Origin: an uncultured Pseudomonadota bacterium
GTDB lineage: Bacteria > Pseudomonadota > Gammaproteobacteria > Burkholderiales > Thiobacillaceae
Direction: 5' to 3'
Length of the DNA stretch: 5,428 nucleotides
Assembly (NCBI GenBank): GCA_903918705.1
Contig: CAIXFP010000212.1
Coordinates: 1-5,428 of the forward strand
Below are positions 1 through 5,428 of this stretch, in pieces; the first letter of the stretch is position 1, and every line of letters begins with the position of its first letter. Made by a program: the position numbers and the translations under genes. The notes under the pieces are model-generated. The model ran no database searches, was not told the DNA's origin, and was given only the letters and a program-made list of their open reading frames with translations.

Positions 1-1677
1 CTCACCTGGATCGGCAAGGAGAATCGGCCGAAGTTGGAGCCACGGATATTGTTGGAAGATCCGTCGCGGTCCTATCACGCAGCTCATCGGGTGTCCGAGG
101 ACGACCAGTTCGACAACCGGCTCATCTTCGGCGACAACCTATTGGCATTGAAGGCGTTGGAGGCGGAATTCGCGGGCCGGGTGAAGTGCGTGTTTATCGA
201 CCCGCCGTATAACACCGGTAGTGCCTTCACCCATTACGACGACGGTGTGGAGCATTCGATCTGGCTGTCTTTAATTCGTGACCGACTTGAAATACTTCGT
301 AGTCTGATGTCTGAAGACGGCTCACTATGGATCACGATCGACGACACAGAGGGGCACTATTTGAAAGTGATGTGCGACGAAATCTTTGGTAGGAATAACT
401 TTATCGGCACCATTACCTGGCAAAAGACAACGAGTGTTCATAACAACGCTGTGCTTTTCTCTTCATCCACTGACATGATCTTGGTTGTGTCTAAAGACAT
501 TACTAAATTCCAGATGGGTCGCGTCCCAAGAAGCGAAAGAAACGCGGGCGACTACTCAAATCCAGACAATGATCATAGGGGGGTGTGGGCATCGAGTCCT
601 TTACACGTCAGCTTAACATCTGGACAGCGGGGTAAGCAGTACGCACAGACAGGTAAAAGCTCTGGTTTGTATCCAATAATGAATCCGCATGGGGATGAAA
701 TATGGCCTCCAAAGGGTCGTTGCTGGGCATACGCACCAGAAACAATCTCGGCCTTTGAAAGAGATGGGTTAATCGCCTGGGGTAAGGATGGCCGAAATCA
801 GCCCCGTCTTAAACGTTTTCTAAAAGATAATAAGGAAGGTGTCGTACCAATCACTCTTTGGTCGTCTGACGAGGTTGGCCACAATCAAGAGGCCAAGGCA
901 GAAAACAACACCCTTTTGCCAGACGTTAAAGAGTTATTTTCGACTCCTAAGCCAGAGCGACTATTGAAGCGGGTAATCGAGCTTGCTACGAAACCGGGAG
1001 ACATTGTTCTGGATTCCTTTGCTGGCTCGGGTACTACCGGCGCCGTGGCTCACAAAATGGGCCGGCGCTGGATCATGGTGGAGCTGGGTGAACACTGCCA
1101 CACCCACATCATCCCTCGCATGAAAAAAGTCATCGACGGCGACGACTCTGGTGGCATCACCCAGGCGGTGGGCTGGCAGGGCGGCGGGGGCTTCCGCTAT
1201 TACCACCTGGCACCGTCTCTGCTGGAACAAGACAGATGGGGTCAATGGATCATCAACAAGCAGTACAACGCTGCCATGTTGTCCGAGGCGTTGTGTAAGC
1301 TGGAAGGCTTCACCTACGCGCCGTCGGATTCAGTGTATTGGCAACACGGCCATTCCACTGAGCGGGATTACGTCTATGTCACCACTGCCACCCTGTCCCA
1401 TGAGCAGCTTCAGGCCCTGTCCGAGGAAGTCGGGCCGGAACGCTCGTTGCTGGTGCTGTGCCTGGCCTTCCGTGGGCGCGGTGAATATCCGAATCTGACC
1501 GTAAAGAAGATCCCCAAGCAGGTGCTGTCGCGCTGCGAATGGGGGCATGACGATTATTCGCTACGGGTGGAAAACCTGCCGGCCGCTCCGTCTTCTCCCT
1601 CAGTCTCTGCTTCGCCCGCGACTGAGTGTAGGCCTATACCGGGTCAGCAGTCCTTGTTCGGAACCGAAGGTTCATGA
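1..1677 (+). CDS. mod: Type III R-M modification methyltransferase Mod (5' partial)
   Basis: This is the DNA-recognition and N6-adenine methyltransferase subunit of a Type III restriction-modification system. It works alone to protect host DNA and with Res to restrict foreign DNA. The frame is open to base 1 and begins LTWIGKENRPKLEPRILLED, a typical N-terminus for this Mod group, so the true start probably lies a few codons upstream; the TTG at 34 is unlikely to be the start. Counting the first visible codon as 1, the catalytic motif IV DPPYNTGSAF starts at residue 67, and the SAM-binding motif I FAGSGTT lies at 340-346. This IV-before-I order marks the beta class. Between them is the target-recognition region, with family landmarks NPDNDHRGVW (about 187-196), GRCWAY (about 239) and EVGHNQEAK (about 291). 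All catalytic motifs look intact. The tail ends GQQSLFGTEGS, and the stop overlaps the fic start (ATGA). The central DNA is GC-poor relative to both ends, suggesting allele exchange. Confidence 0.96.
   Translation, partial: LTWIGKENRPKLEPRILLEDPSRSYHAAHRVSEDDQFDNRLIFGDNLLALKALEAEFAGRVKCVFIDPPYNTGSAFTHYDDGVEHSIWLSLIRDRLEILRSLMSEDGSLWITIDDTEGHYLKVMCDEIFGRNNFIGTITWQKTTSVHNNAVLFSSSTDMILVVSKDITKFQMGRVPRSERNAGDYSNPDNDHRGVWASSPLHVSLTSGQRGKQYAQTGKSSGLYPIMNPHGDEIWPPKGRCWAYAPETISAFERDGLIAWGKDGRNQPRLKRFLKDNKEGVVPITLWSSDEVGHNQEAKAENNTLLPDVKELFSTPKPERLLKRVIELATKPGDIVLDSFAGSGTTGAVAHKMGRRWIMVELGEHCHTHIIPRMKKVIDGDDSGGITQAVGWQGGGGFRYYHLAPSLLEQDRWGQWIINKQYNAAMLSEALCKLEGFTYAPSDSVYWQHGHSTERDYVYVTTATLSHEQLQALSEEVGPERSLLVLCLAFRGRGEYPNLTVKKIPKQVLSRCEWGHDDYSLRVENLPAAPSSPSVSASPATECRPIPGQQSLFGTEGS
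241..1020. other. GC-poor segment within mod (target-recognition region)
   Basis: Counted by hand, this stretch is about 47% GC, against about 59% in 61-240 and about 64% in 1021-1200. It uses more A/T-ending codons than the rest of the operon. It runs from just after the catalytic DPPY motif to the SAM-binding FAGSGTT motif, so it matches the variable target-recognition part of Mod. The right edge is abrupt, close to the conserved motif I. In Type III methyltransferases this region is known to be exchanged between alleles by recombination in conserved flanks. That this particular segment was acquired that way is inference. Confidence 0.7.
1599..1626. repeat. Inverted repeat in the 3' end of mod
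   Basis: CTCAGTC (1599-1605) and GACTGAG (1620-1626) form a perfect 7-bp inverted repeat around a 14-base centre. It lies in the DNA encoding a Ser/Pro/Ala-rich linker (SSPSVSASPATECR) between the end of the conserved Mod fold and the final GQQSLFG. It could be a small inserted repetitive element or a chance hairpin. The linker reads in frame and nothing is broken. Confidence 0.45.
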
Positions 1678-1680
1678 ACC
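1661..1680 (+). promoter_or_regulatory. Hairpin and palindrome over the fic ribosome site and start
   Basis: GAACC (1661-1665) can pair with GGTTC (1669-1673) around a GAA loop, enclosing the only purine-rich ribosome-binding candidate, GAAGG at 1666-1670. The same GGTTC also forms the left half of a perfect 12-bp palindrome, GGTTCATGAACC (1669-1680), centred on the ATGA where mod stops and fic starts. The GAAGG core is only three bases from the ATG, so it is a poor stand-alone site. Together this favours translation of fic mainly by ribosomes finishing mod. The structures are visible; the coupling is inferred. Confidence 0.45.
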
Positions 1681-2336
1681 GGCAGCCAGACCGTTACGCG
1701 GCTGAAGGCGTCGAGGCTGAATTCGAACCTGGCTCACGTGGCCGGGTGCTCCGCAATCGGCTGGGCATTCATTCTGTCCGGGGGATGGCGAGTGAGGAGT
1801 CGGAACGCCTGCTGGCCGCAACCGAACGACTGATCGACGAGACCGAAGTCGATCAAAGATTCACATCTGACGACCTATGCCGCATGCATAGGCTGTGGCT
1901 GGGTGAGGTGTATACCTGGGCGGGCGAGTATCGGCAGGTCAACATCGGCAAGGGTGGCTTCATGTTCGCCGCCGCACCCCTGGTGCCGGGGCTCATGGCT
2001 GAATTGGAACGAGGTCCATTGCGACGTTACACGCCGTGCCGGTTTGCGACCACACGGGAGCAGGCGGAAGCAATGGCCGTCGTCCATGCCGAGCTGATCC
2101 TGATCCACCCATTCCGCGAAGGCAACGGGCGTAGCTCGCGTTTGTTGGCCACTCTGATGGCCTTGCAGGCGGGCTTGCCTGCTTTGGACTTCGGCGGGAT
2201 ACGAGGGGATGAGAAGCGGCGTTACATCGCCGCCATACATGCGGCTATGGGCCGGGAATACGGGCCGATGGCGGCGGTATTCGAACGCGTGATCGCCCGG
2301 ACCTTGCGGTCCCAGGCTAGGCTTTTGCGCGAATGA
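1674..2336 (+). CDS. fic: Fic-domain AMP-transferase toxin (class I type)
   Basis: This 220-residue protein belongs to the Fic family, which usually transfers AMP from ATP to a hydroxyl group of a target protein in the cytoplasm. The complete catalytic motif HPFREGNGRSSR occupies residues 145-156: His145 is the general base, Glu149 binds metal, and Arg153 and Arg156 contact phosphate. The target-docking flap precedes it (WAGEYRQVNIGKGGF, about 82-96), and a typical Fic C-terminal helix region follows (YIAAIHAAMGREYGPM). Neither end shows an SxxxE(G/N) inhibitory helix, so it looks like a class I Fic that needs a separate antitoxin; the candidate is the convergent gene at 2317-2493. The ATG overlaps the mod stop by four bases, indicating one transcript and coupled translation. 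Characterised class I FicT toxins AMPylate GyrB and ParE; this one's target is not known from sequence. No sign of inactivation is visible. Confidence 0.95.
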   Translation: MNRQPDRYAAEGVEAEFEPGSRGRVLRNRLGIHSVRGMASEESERLLAATERLIDETEVDQRFTSDDLCRMHRLWLGEVYTWAGEYRQVNIGKGGFMFAAAPLVPGLMAELERGPLRRYTPCRFATTREQAEAMAVVHAELILIHPFREGNGRSSRLLATLMALQAGLPALDFGGIRGDEKRRYIAAIHAAMGREYGPMAAVFERVIARTLRSQARLLRE

Positions 2337-2493
2337 CCGCTTTGGAGGACGCCTTGCCCTTGACGATGTTCTTCTTGAACGGCGCGCGGATGCCTTCGAT
2401 GGCCGAGGAACTGGCGACGGACTTGAGCACGCCGCGCTGGCGCAAAGCCGGGTCGCGCAGGTGGGGATTGGCGGAAGCAAGGGTGGAAGACAT
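2317..2493 (-). CDS. Candidate Fic antitoxin with SxxxEG inhibitory motif
   Basis: This is a small, basic-tailed 58-residue protein encoded opposite to and tail-to-tail with fic, overlapping its end by 20 bp. Its centre reads VLKSVASSSAIEGIRAPFKK. Residues Ser29 to Gly34 fit the (S/T)xxxE(G/N) signature of the helix that blocks ATP positioning in Fic active sites, with Glu33 as the expected inhibitory glutamate. The neighbouring Fic lacks such a helix of its own, which makes this the natural partner, similar in principle to VbhA with VbhT. The C-terminus is lysine-rich (KKNIVKGKASSKAVIRAKA). The frame extends upstream to a GTG at 2532, but the ATG at 2493 is preferred because a perfect TATAAT box sits just in front of it. 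I do not recognise a named family. The competing + strand frame at 2333-2524 shares wobble positions, so codon bias cannot separate the two; the motif and promoter decide. Confidence 0.78.
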   Translation of the reverse strand: MSSTLASANPHLRDPALRQRGVLKSVASSSAIEGIRAPFKKNIVKGKASSKAVIRAKA

Positions 2494-2525
2494 GTGCACA
2501 TTATACCGAGGTAAGAACCTGTGAA
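2492..2525 (-). promoter_or_regulatory. Antitoxin promoter with leaderless start and 10-bp palindrome
   Basis: On the - strand a perfect TATAAT (2505-2500) is followed by six bases and then the ATG at 2493. Transcription would therefore begin at or next to the start codon and give a leaderless mRNA. A -35-like TTCACA (2525-2520) matches five of six consensus bases, but the spacer is only 14 bp, so the promoter may be weak or need help. A perfect 10-bp palindrome, ATGTGCACAT (2492-2501), covers the space between the -10 box and the start codon and could be an operator. The promoter overlaps the ribosome site and GTG start of res on the other strand. Confidence 0.6.
2508..2520 (+). promoter_or_regulatory. 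Ribosome-binding site of res
   Basis: GAGGT at 2508-2512 stands eight bases before the GTG at 2521 and supports that start. The site can fold into a short AGGT/ACCT hairpin with an AAGA loop (2509-2520), which would partly mask it. The same bases form part of the antitoxin promoter on the opposite strand. No convincing + strand promoter is visible in 2337-2507, so res is probably expressed by read-through from mod and fic. Confidence 0.65.
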
Positions 2526-5214
2526 TCGTCACGTCAACGCCATCGCGGGGCGTCTGTCACTGCGCCCGCCGCAGCGACTATCGCTGGAAATCCTGGACCG
2601 CATCTGCGAAATCGCGCCGCCGAGCAAAGGTGGAGATCGTGAGGCGGCGCTGTCCGCGATCCGCAGCGAATTCCCGACTGTGACCGATTTCGAACGGGAT
2701 TTCCCGTCGCTGTGTTTCGCGCTGGCTACGGGCGTGGGCAAGACGCGGCTGATGGGTGCGTTCATCGCGTATCTTCACCTGGCCCACGGCATCAACAACT
2801 TCTTCGTGATGGCGCCCAACCTGACGATCTACAACAAGCTGATCGCCGATTTCAGCGACCGTGGCCATCCCAAATATGTGTTCCGAGGCATCGCCGAGTT
2901 CGCCACTTCGCCGCCGGAGATTGTCACCGGCGACAACTACGAACAGCGTGCCACGGCTGCGGGACTGTATTCGCCGGTCACCATCAACATCTTCAACATT
3001 TCGAAGATCAACACCGAGGTGCGCGGCGGCAAGAGCCCGCGTATCAAACGCTTGTCCGAATACATTGGCCAGAGCTATTTCGACTACCTCGCCGGCCTGC
3101 CCGACCTGGTGCTGTTGATGGATGAATCGCATCGTTACCGCGCGTCTGCCGGAGTGCGGGCCATCAACGAGTTGAATCCGGTGCTCGGCCTGGAACTGAC
3201 CGCGACGCCATTCGTGGAGACGGGCCGAGGCACCACGCCGTTTCAGAACGTGATTTATGACTATCCCTTGGGCCGGGCCATGGCCGATGGCTTCGTCAAG
3301 GAGCCGGCGGTGGTCACGCGCAAGGATTTCCATCCGGCCGGCATGTCGCAGGAGGAGATCGAACGCCTCAAGCTGGAAGACGGGGTGCGGCTGCATGAAT
3401 CGGTCAAGGTCGAACTGGAGACCTACGCGCGCGAGACCGGCAACGCCATCGTCAAACCCTTCCTGCTGGTCATCGCCCGCGACACGACGCATGCCGGGCA
3501 ATTGATCGAACTGGTCAAGTCGGACGGCTTCTTCGGCGGGCATTATTTGGACAAGGTCATCCAGGTCGATTCCAGCCGTACCGGGGTGGAAGAAGAGACA
3601 ATGATTGAAAGGCTGCTCAAGGTGGAGCACACCGACGAGCCGACCGAGATCGTCATTCACGTCAACATGCTGAAAGAGGGTTGGGACGTAACCAACCTTT
3701 ACACCATCGTGCCGTTGCGTGCCGCCAACGCGCGCACCCTGATCGAACAATCCATCGGGCGCGGGCTGCGGCTGCCCTACGGCCGTCGTACCGGCGTCAC
3801 CCCGGTGGACCGGCTCAACATCATCGCCCACGACAAATTCCAGGAGATCGTGGACGAAGCCAATCGGCCGGATTCCACCATTCGCTTGCAACAAGTCATC
3901 ATTGATCCGGAGAACATCGGCAGGACGCCGCGTACGGTCGTTTCGCAACCATTACTCGCATCACAGCTTGGGCAGGCGCCGACTCAAGCCACGTCCAGCA
4001 CGGTCTTGGCTGGCCAGGCAGCCACTGCCTCGGTGTTTCATACCGATGCAGAAAAGGAGGTCGCACGCATTGCCGTCGATGTGATCCGCAAGATGGAAGG
4101 ACAGCCTGGCACGGTGCCGAGCATTGCGGCCCTGTCCACGTCCGAGGTACGGGCGAGAGTATTGGAACAAGTGCGCGCCGAGTACCGGCCTCAACAAATG
4201 GAATTGGAGGGTGTGTCCACACCACCGGACTTAGGCGCCGTAGTTAACAAAACGCTGGATCTGGTAGTCGGCCAGACCATCTCCATCCCCCGGATTCTGG
4301 TGGTGCCTAAGGGTGAGGTGCGTTCGGGCTTCCGTTCCTTCTCTCTAGATTTGCAGGCGCTCAATTACCAGCCACCGTCTGAGGATTTATGGGTGCAATT
4401 CTTGCGCACCGGCGCAAGCGAAATCGTGGGCCTTACCAGCAAGCGCGGCATCGAGGAGAATCGCCTGGAAGATTACGTGGTCGGCGGCCTGATGGATTTC
4501 AACGATGTGTCCTACGACGACCACGCCGATCTGCTCTACGACCTATCGGGGCAAGTGGTGCAGCACTTCCTGAGCCGGCTTTCCGAGGATGACACACGCA
4601 AGGTGTTGAGGTTGCATCAACGCGAGATCGCCCGCTTCGTCCATGCACAAATGCAGGACCACTACTGGGAAGAAGCGGTGGATTACGAGGTTGAGATTCG
4701 CAGTGGTTTCACATCCTTGAAGGACAGCGCCTACACAGCGGTGGATGATGCTTTGGATTTCCGCGTTTCACCCGCCGACAAATCCAACATGGCCAAGTAC
4801 CTGTTCAACGGCTTCAGCCGCTGCCTCTACCCAGTGCAGAAGTTCGATTCGGACACGGAACGCCTGCTGGCGGTGATCCTGGATCGCGACGCGGAGAAGT
4901 GGTTTCGTCCCGCCAAAGGGCAATTCCAGATTTTCTACCGCTGGGGCAGCGAGCACCGCGAGTATCAGCCCGATTTCGTCGCCGAGAATGCGGGGGCAAT
5001 CTACATGCTGGAGCCGAAGGCGCGAAATCAGATGGAATCAGCCGAAGTCCTGGCCAAAGCCGATGCCGCACGGCGTTGGTGCCAGATGGCCTCGGACTAT
5101 GCCGTATCAGTTAGTGGCAAGCCTTGGCAATATGCCCTTATCCCGCATGATACGGTCGCCGAAAACATGTCGCTGGAAGGGCTGGTCAGGTCGACAACCC
5201 ATCATCATTTCTAA
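2521..5214 (+). CDS. res: Type III restriction endonuclease subunit Res
   Basis: This is the 897-residue ATP-dependent helicase/translocase and nuclease subunit of the Type III system; it cuts DNA only in complex with Mod. An N-terminal Q-tip-like LRPPQ is followed by the superfamily 2 motor: Walker A ATGVGKTR (69-76), DESH motif II (201-204), TATP motif III (227-230), NMLKEGWDV (382-390) and QSIGRGLR motif VI (410-417). After a less conserved linker (about 465-560) comes the C-terminal PD-ExK nuclease, with Pro817-Asp818 and Glu831-Pro-Lys833 (LEPKA). All expected catalytic residues are present. The length is a little short of the best-studied enzymes (EcoP15I Res is about 970 residues) but within the family. 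The GTG start is chosen for the GAGGT upstream. The gene is separated from fic by 184 bp occupied by the opposing antitoxin gene. Downstream there is no clear rightward terminator. Confidence 0.96.
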   Translation: MNRHVNAIAGRLSLRPPQRLSLEILDRICEIAPPSKGGDREAALSAIRSEFPTVTDFERDFPSLCFALATGVGKTRLMGAFIAYLHLAHGINNFFVMAPNLTIYNKLIADFSDRGHPKYVFRGIAEFATSPPEIVTGDNYEQRATAAGLYSPVTINIFNISKINTEVRGGKSPRIKRLSEYIGQSYFDYLAGLPDLVLLMDESHRYRASAGVRAINELNPVLGLELTATPFVETGRGTTPFQNVIYDYPLGRAMADGFVKEPAVVTRKDFHPAGMSQEEIERLKLEDGVRLHESVKVELETYARETGNAIVKPFLLVIARDTTHAGQLIELVKSDGFFGGHYLDKVIQVDSSRTGVEEETMIERLLKVEHTDEPTEIVIHVNMLKEGWDVTNLYTIVPLRAANARTLIEQSIGRGLRLPYGRRTGVTPVDRLNIIAHDKFQEIVDEANRPDSTIRLQQVIIDPENIGRTPRTVVSQPLLASQLGQAPTQATSSTVLAGQAATASVFHTDAEKEVARIAVDVIRKMEGQPGTVPSIAALSTSEVRARVLEQVRAEYRPQQMELEGVSTPPDLGAVVNKTLDLVVGQTISIPRILVVPKGEVRSGFRSFSLDLQALNYQPPSEDLWVQFLRTGASEIVGLTSKRGIEENRLEDYVVGGLMDFNDVSYDDHADLLYDLSGQVVQHFLSRLSEDDTRKVLRLHQREIARFVHAQMQDHYWEEAVDYEVEIRSGFTSLKDSAYTAVDDALDFRVSPADKSNMAKYLFNGFSRCLYPVQKFDSDTERLLAVILDRDAEKWFRPAKGQFQIFYRWGSEHREYQPDFVAENAGAIYMLEPKARNQMESAEVLAKADAARRWCQMASDYAVSVSGKPWQYALIPHDTVAENMSLEGLVRSTTHHHF

Positions 5215-5275
5215 CAATCAGCCTGAAGAACCGATCCTCGCCTTACCCAAGTCCCCACCTCTGAACAGCCCCTAC

Positions 5276-5303
5276 AAATAAAAAAAGCCTCCCGAAGGAG
5301 GCT
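5276..5303 (-). terminator. Intrinsic terminator for leftward transcription (cUUCGg loop)
   Basis: Read on the - strand, AGCCTCC and GGAGGCT form a perfect 7-bp stem closed by a TTCG loop with a C-G closing pair, the unusually stable cUUCGg tetraloop. It is followed by a run of seven T (the first inside the stem), then ATTT. There is no T run on the right side, so it serves leftward transcription, ending the gene at 5339-5428 before it reaches res. On the + strand the stem has no U tract, so it is at best a weak stop for the R-M transcript. Confidence 0.88.
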
Positions 5304-5316
5304 CAACAGATCCCGA

Positions 5317-5332
5317 TCCGACCAGTGTCGGA
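5317..5332. other. Second small hairpin in the downstream intergenic region
   Basis: TCCGAC (5317-5322) and GTCGGA (5327-5332) make a perfect 6-bp stem with a 4-base loop. It lies between the stop codon of the leftward gene and its terminator, so it would form in that gene's 3' untranslated RNA. It has no T run of its own. It may protect the 3' end or be a chance feature. Confidence 0.4.
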
Positions 5333-5338
5333 AGAAGA

Positions 5339-5428
5339 TCAGACCGCTTGTACAGGGATGCCAAGGGGAGCCGCGAGATCCTTGAAATGAGGGGGTAACC
5401 CCATTTCCAAGCGCCCCGCACGGCTTTC
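5339..5428 (-). CDS. C-terminal end of an unidentified leftward gene (partial)
   Basis: On the - strand a frame enters from the right edge and runs 29 codons to a TGA at 5341-5339, ending with the peptide EMGLPPHFKDLAAPLGIPVQ-AV. I do not recognise the family. Support for a real gene is positional: a strong leftward terminator begins 36 bases after the stop. The two other - strand frames also stay open across this short stretch and run into the terminator, so the frame choice is tentative. If real, the gene converges on res and marks the right-hand border of the R-M operon. Confidence 0.5.
   Translation of the reverse strand, partial: ESRAGRLEMGLPPHFKDLAAPLGIPVQAV

Noticed and set aside
34..36. 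TTG at 34 as the start of mod
   Set aside because: The frame continues upstream to base 1 with typical Mod N-terminal sequence (LTWIGKENRPK), and there is no good ribosome site before 34; the gene is cut by the window edge.
2299..2312. GGACC/GGTCC hairpin at the end of fic as a terminator for the antitoxin mRNA
   Set aside because: The stem is only five pairs and has no T run on the - strand; it lies in fic coding sequence and is probably incidental.
2358..2390. TTGACG on the + strand as a -35 box for res
   Set aside because: No -10-like hexamer lies at suitable spacing; the region is GC-rich and codes for the antitoxin on the other strand.
1875..2501. 208-codon - strand open frame across fic and the fic-res gap
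   Set aside because: Its sequence is antisense to the conserved Fic motif region, with no domain features; it overlaps the antitoxin in another frame and has no promoter or ribosome site as good as the antitoxin's.
2493..2532. Extended antitoxin start at the GTG at 2532 (71 residues)
   Set aside because: The extra 13 residues would lie upstream of the perfect TATAAT box and read through it; the ATG at 2493 fits the promoter better. It remains possible if an upstream promoter exists.
2578..3948. 456-codon - strand open frame within res
   Set aside because: It lies wholly antisense to the conserved helicase motifs of res. Its sequence shows no recognisable domain and is rich in His/Arg/Asp, as expected for a shadow of a GC-rich gene.
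4988..5281. 97-codon + strand frame overlapping the end of res
   Set aside because: It is out of frame with the PD-ExK nuclease coding region, has biased composition and no recognisable features; it is a shadow frame.

Overview
The window is a compact defence-type locus from a moderately GC-rich bacterium. Protein style and operon layout suggest a pseudomonad-like or other gamma/betaproteobacterium, but nothing here fixes the genus. It carries a Type III restriction-modification operon (mod, then fic, then res, all on the + strand) with a Fic-domain toxin gene between the two R-M subunits. Hidden on the opposite strand between fic and res is a very small gene that looks like the Fic antitoxin.

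Layout. 1-1677: beta-class N6-adenine methyltransferase Mod, missing only its first few codons at the window edge; its central target-recognition part is much poorer in GC than its ends. 1674-2336: intact class I-type Fic protein with a complete HPFREGNGRSSR active site, overlapping mod by ATGA. 2317-2493 (- strand): 58-residue protein carrying the Fic-inhibitory signature SxxxEG, tail-to-tail with fic (20 bp overlap), with a perfect TATAAT box placed so that its mRNA should be leaderless. 2521-5214: Res, a superfamily 2 helicase/translocase with a C-terminal PD-ExK nuclease, GTG start. 5215-5338: short convergent intergenic region with a strong cUUCGg-capped terminator serving leftward transcription. 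5339-5428 (- strand): C-terminal end of an unidentified gene.

How it may work together. Mod recognises a short asymmetric site and methylates adenine; Mod plus Res forms the ATP-dependent restriction complex. Fic toxins of this class AMPylate host proteins (DNA gyrase and topoisomerase IV in studied members) and are held off by a small partner that inserts an SxxxE(G/N) helix into the active site. Here the partner is transcribed against the mod-fic-res transcript from a promoter that overlaps the res translation start. The arrangement suggests a toxin-antitoxin pair wired into an R-M operon, either as an addiction module or as a back-up abortive-infection arm. Families and motifs are read from the sequence; the regulatory circuit and the biological purpose are inference.
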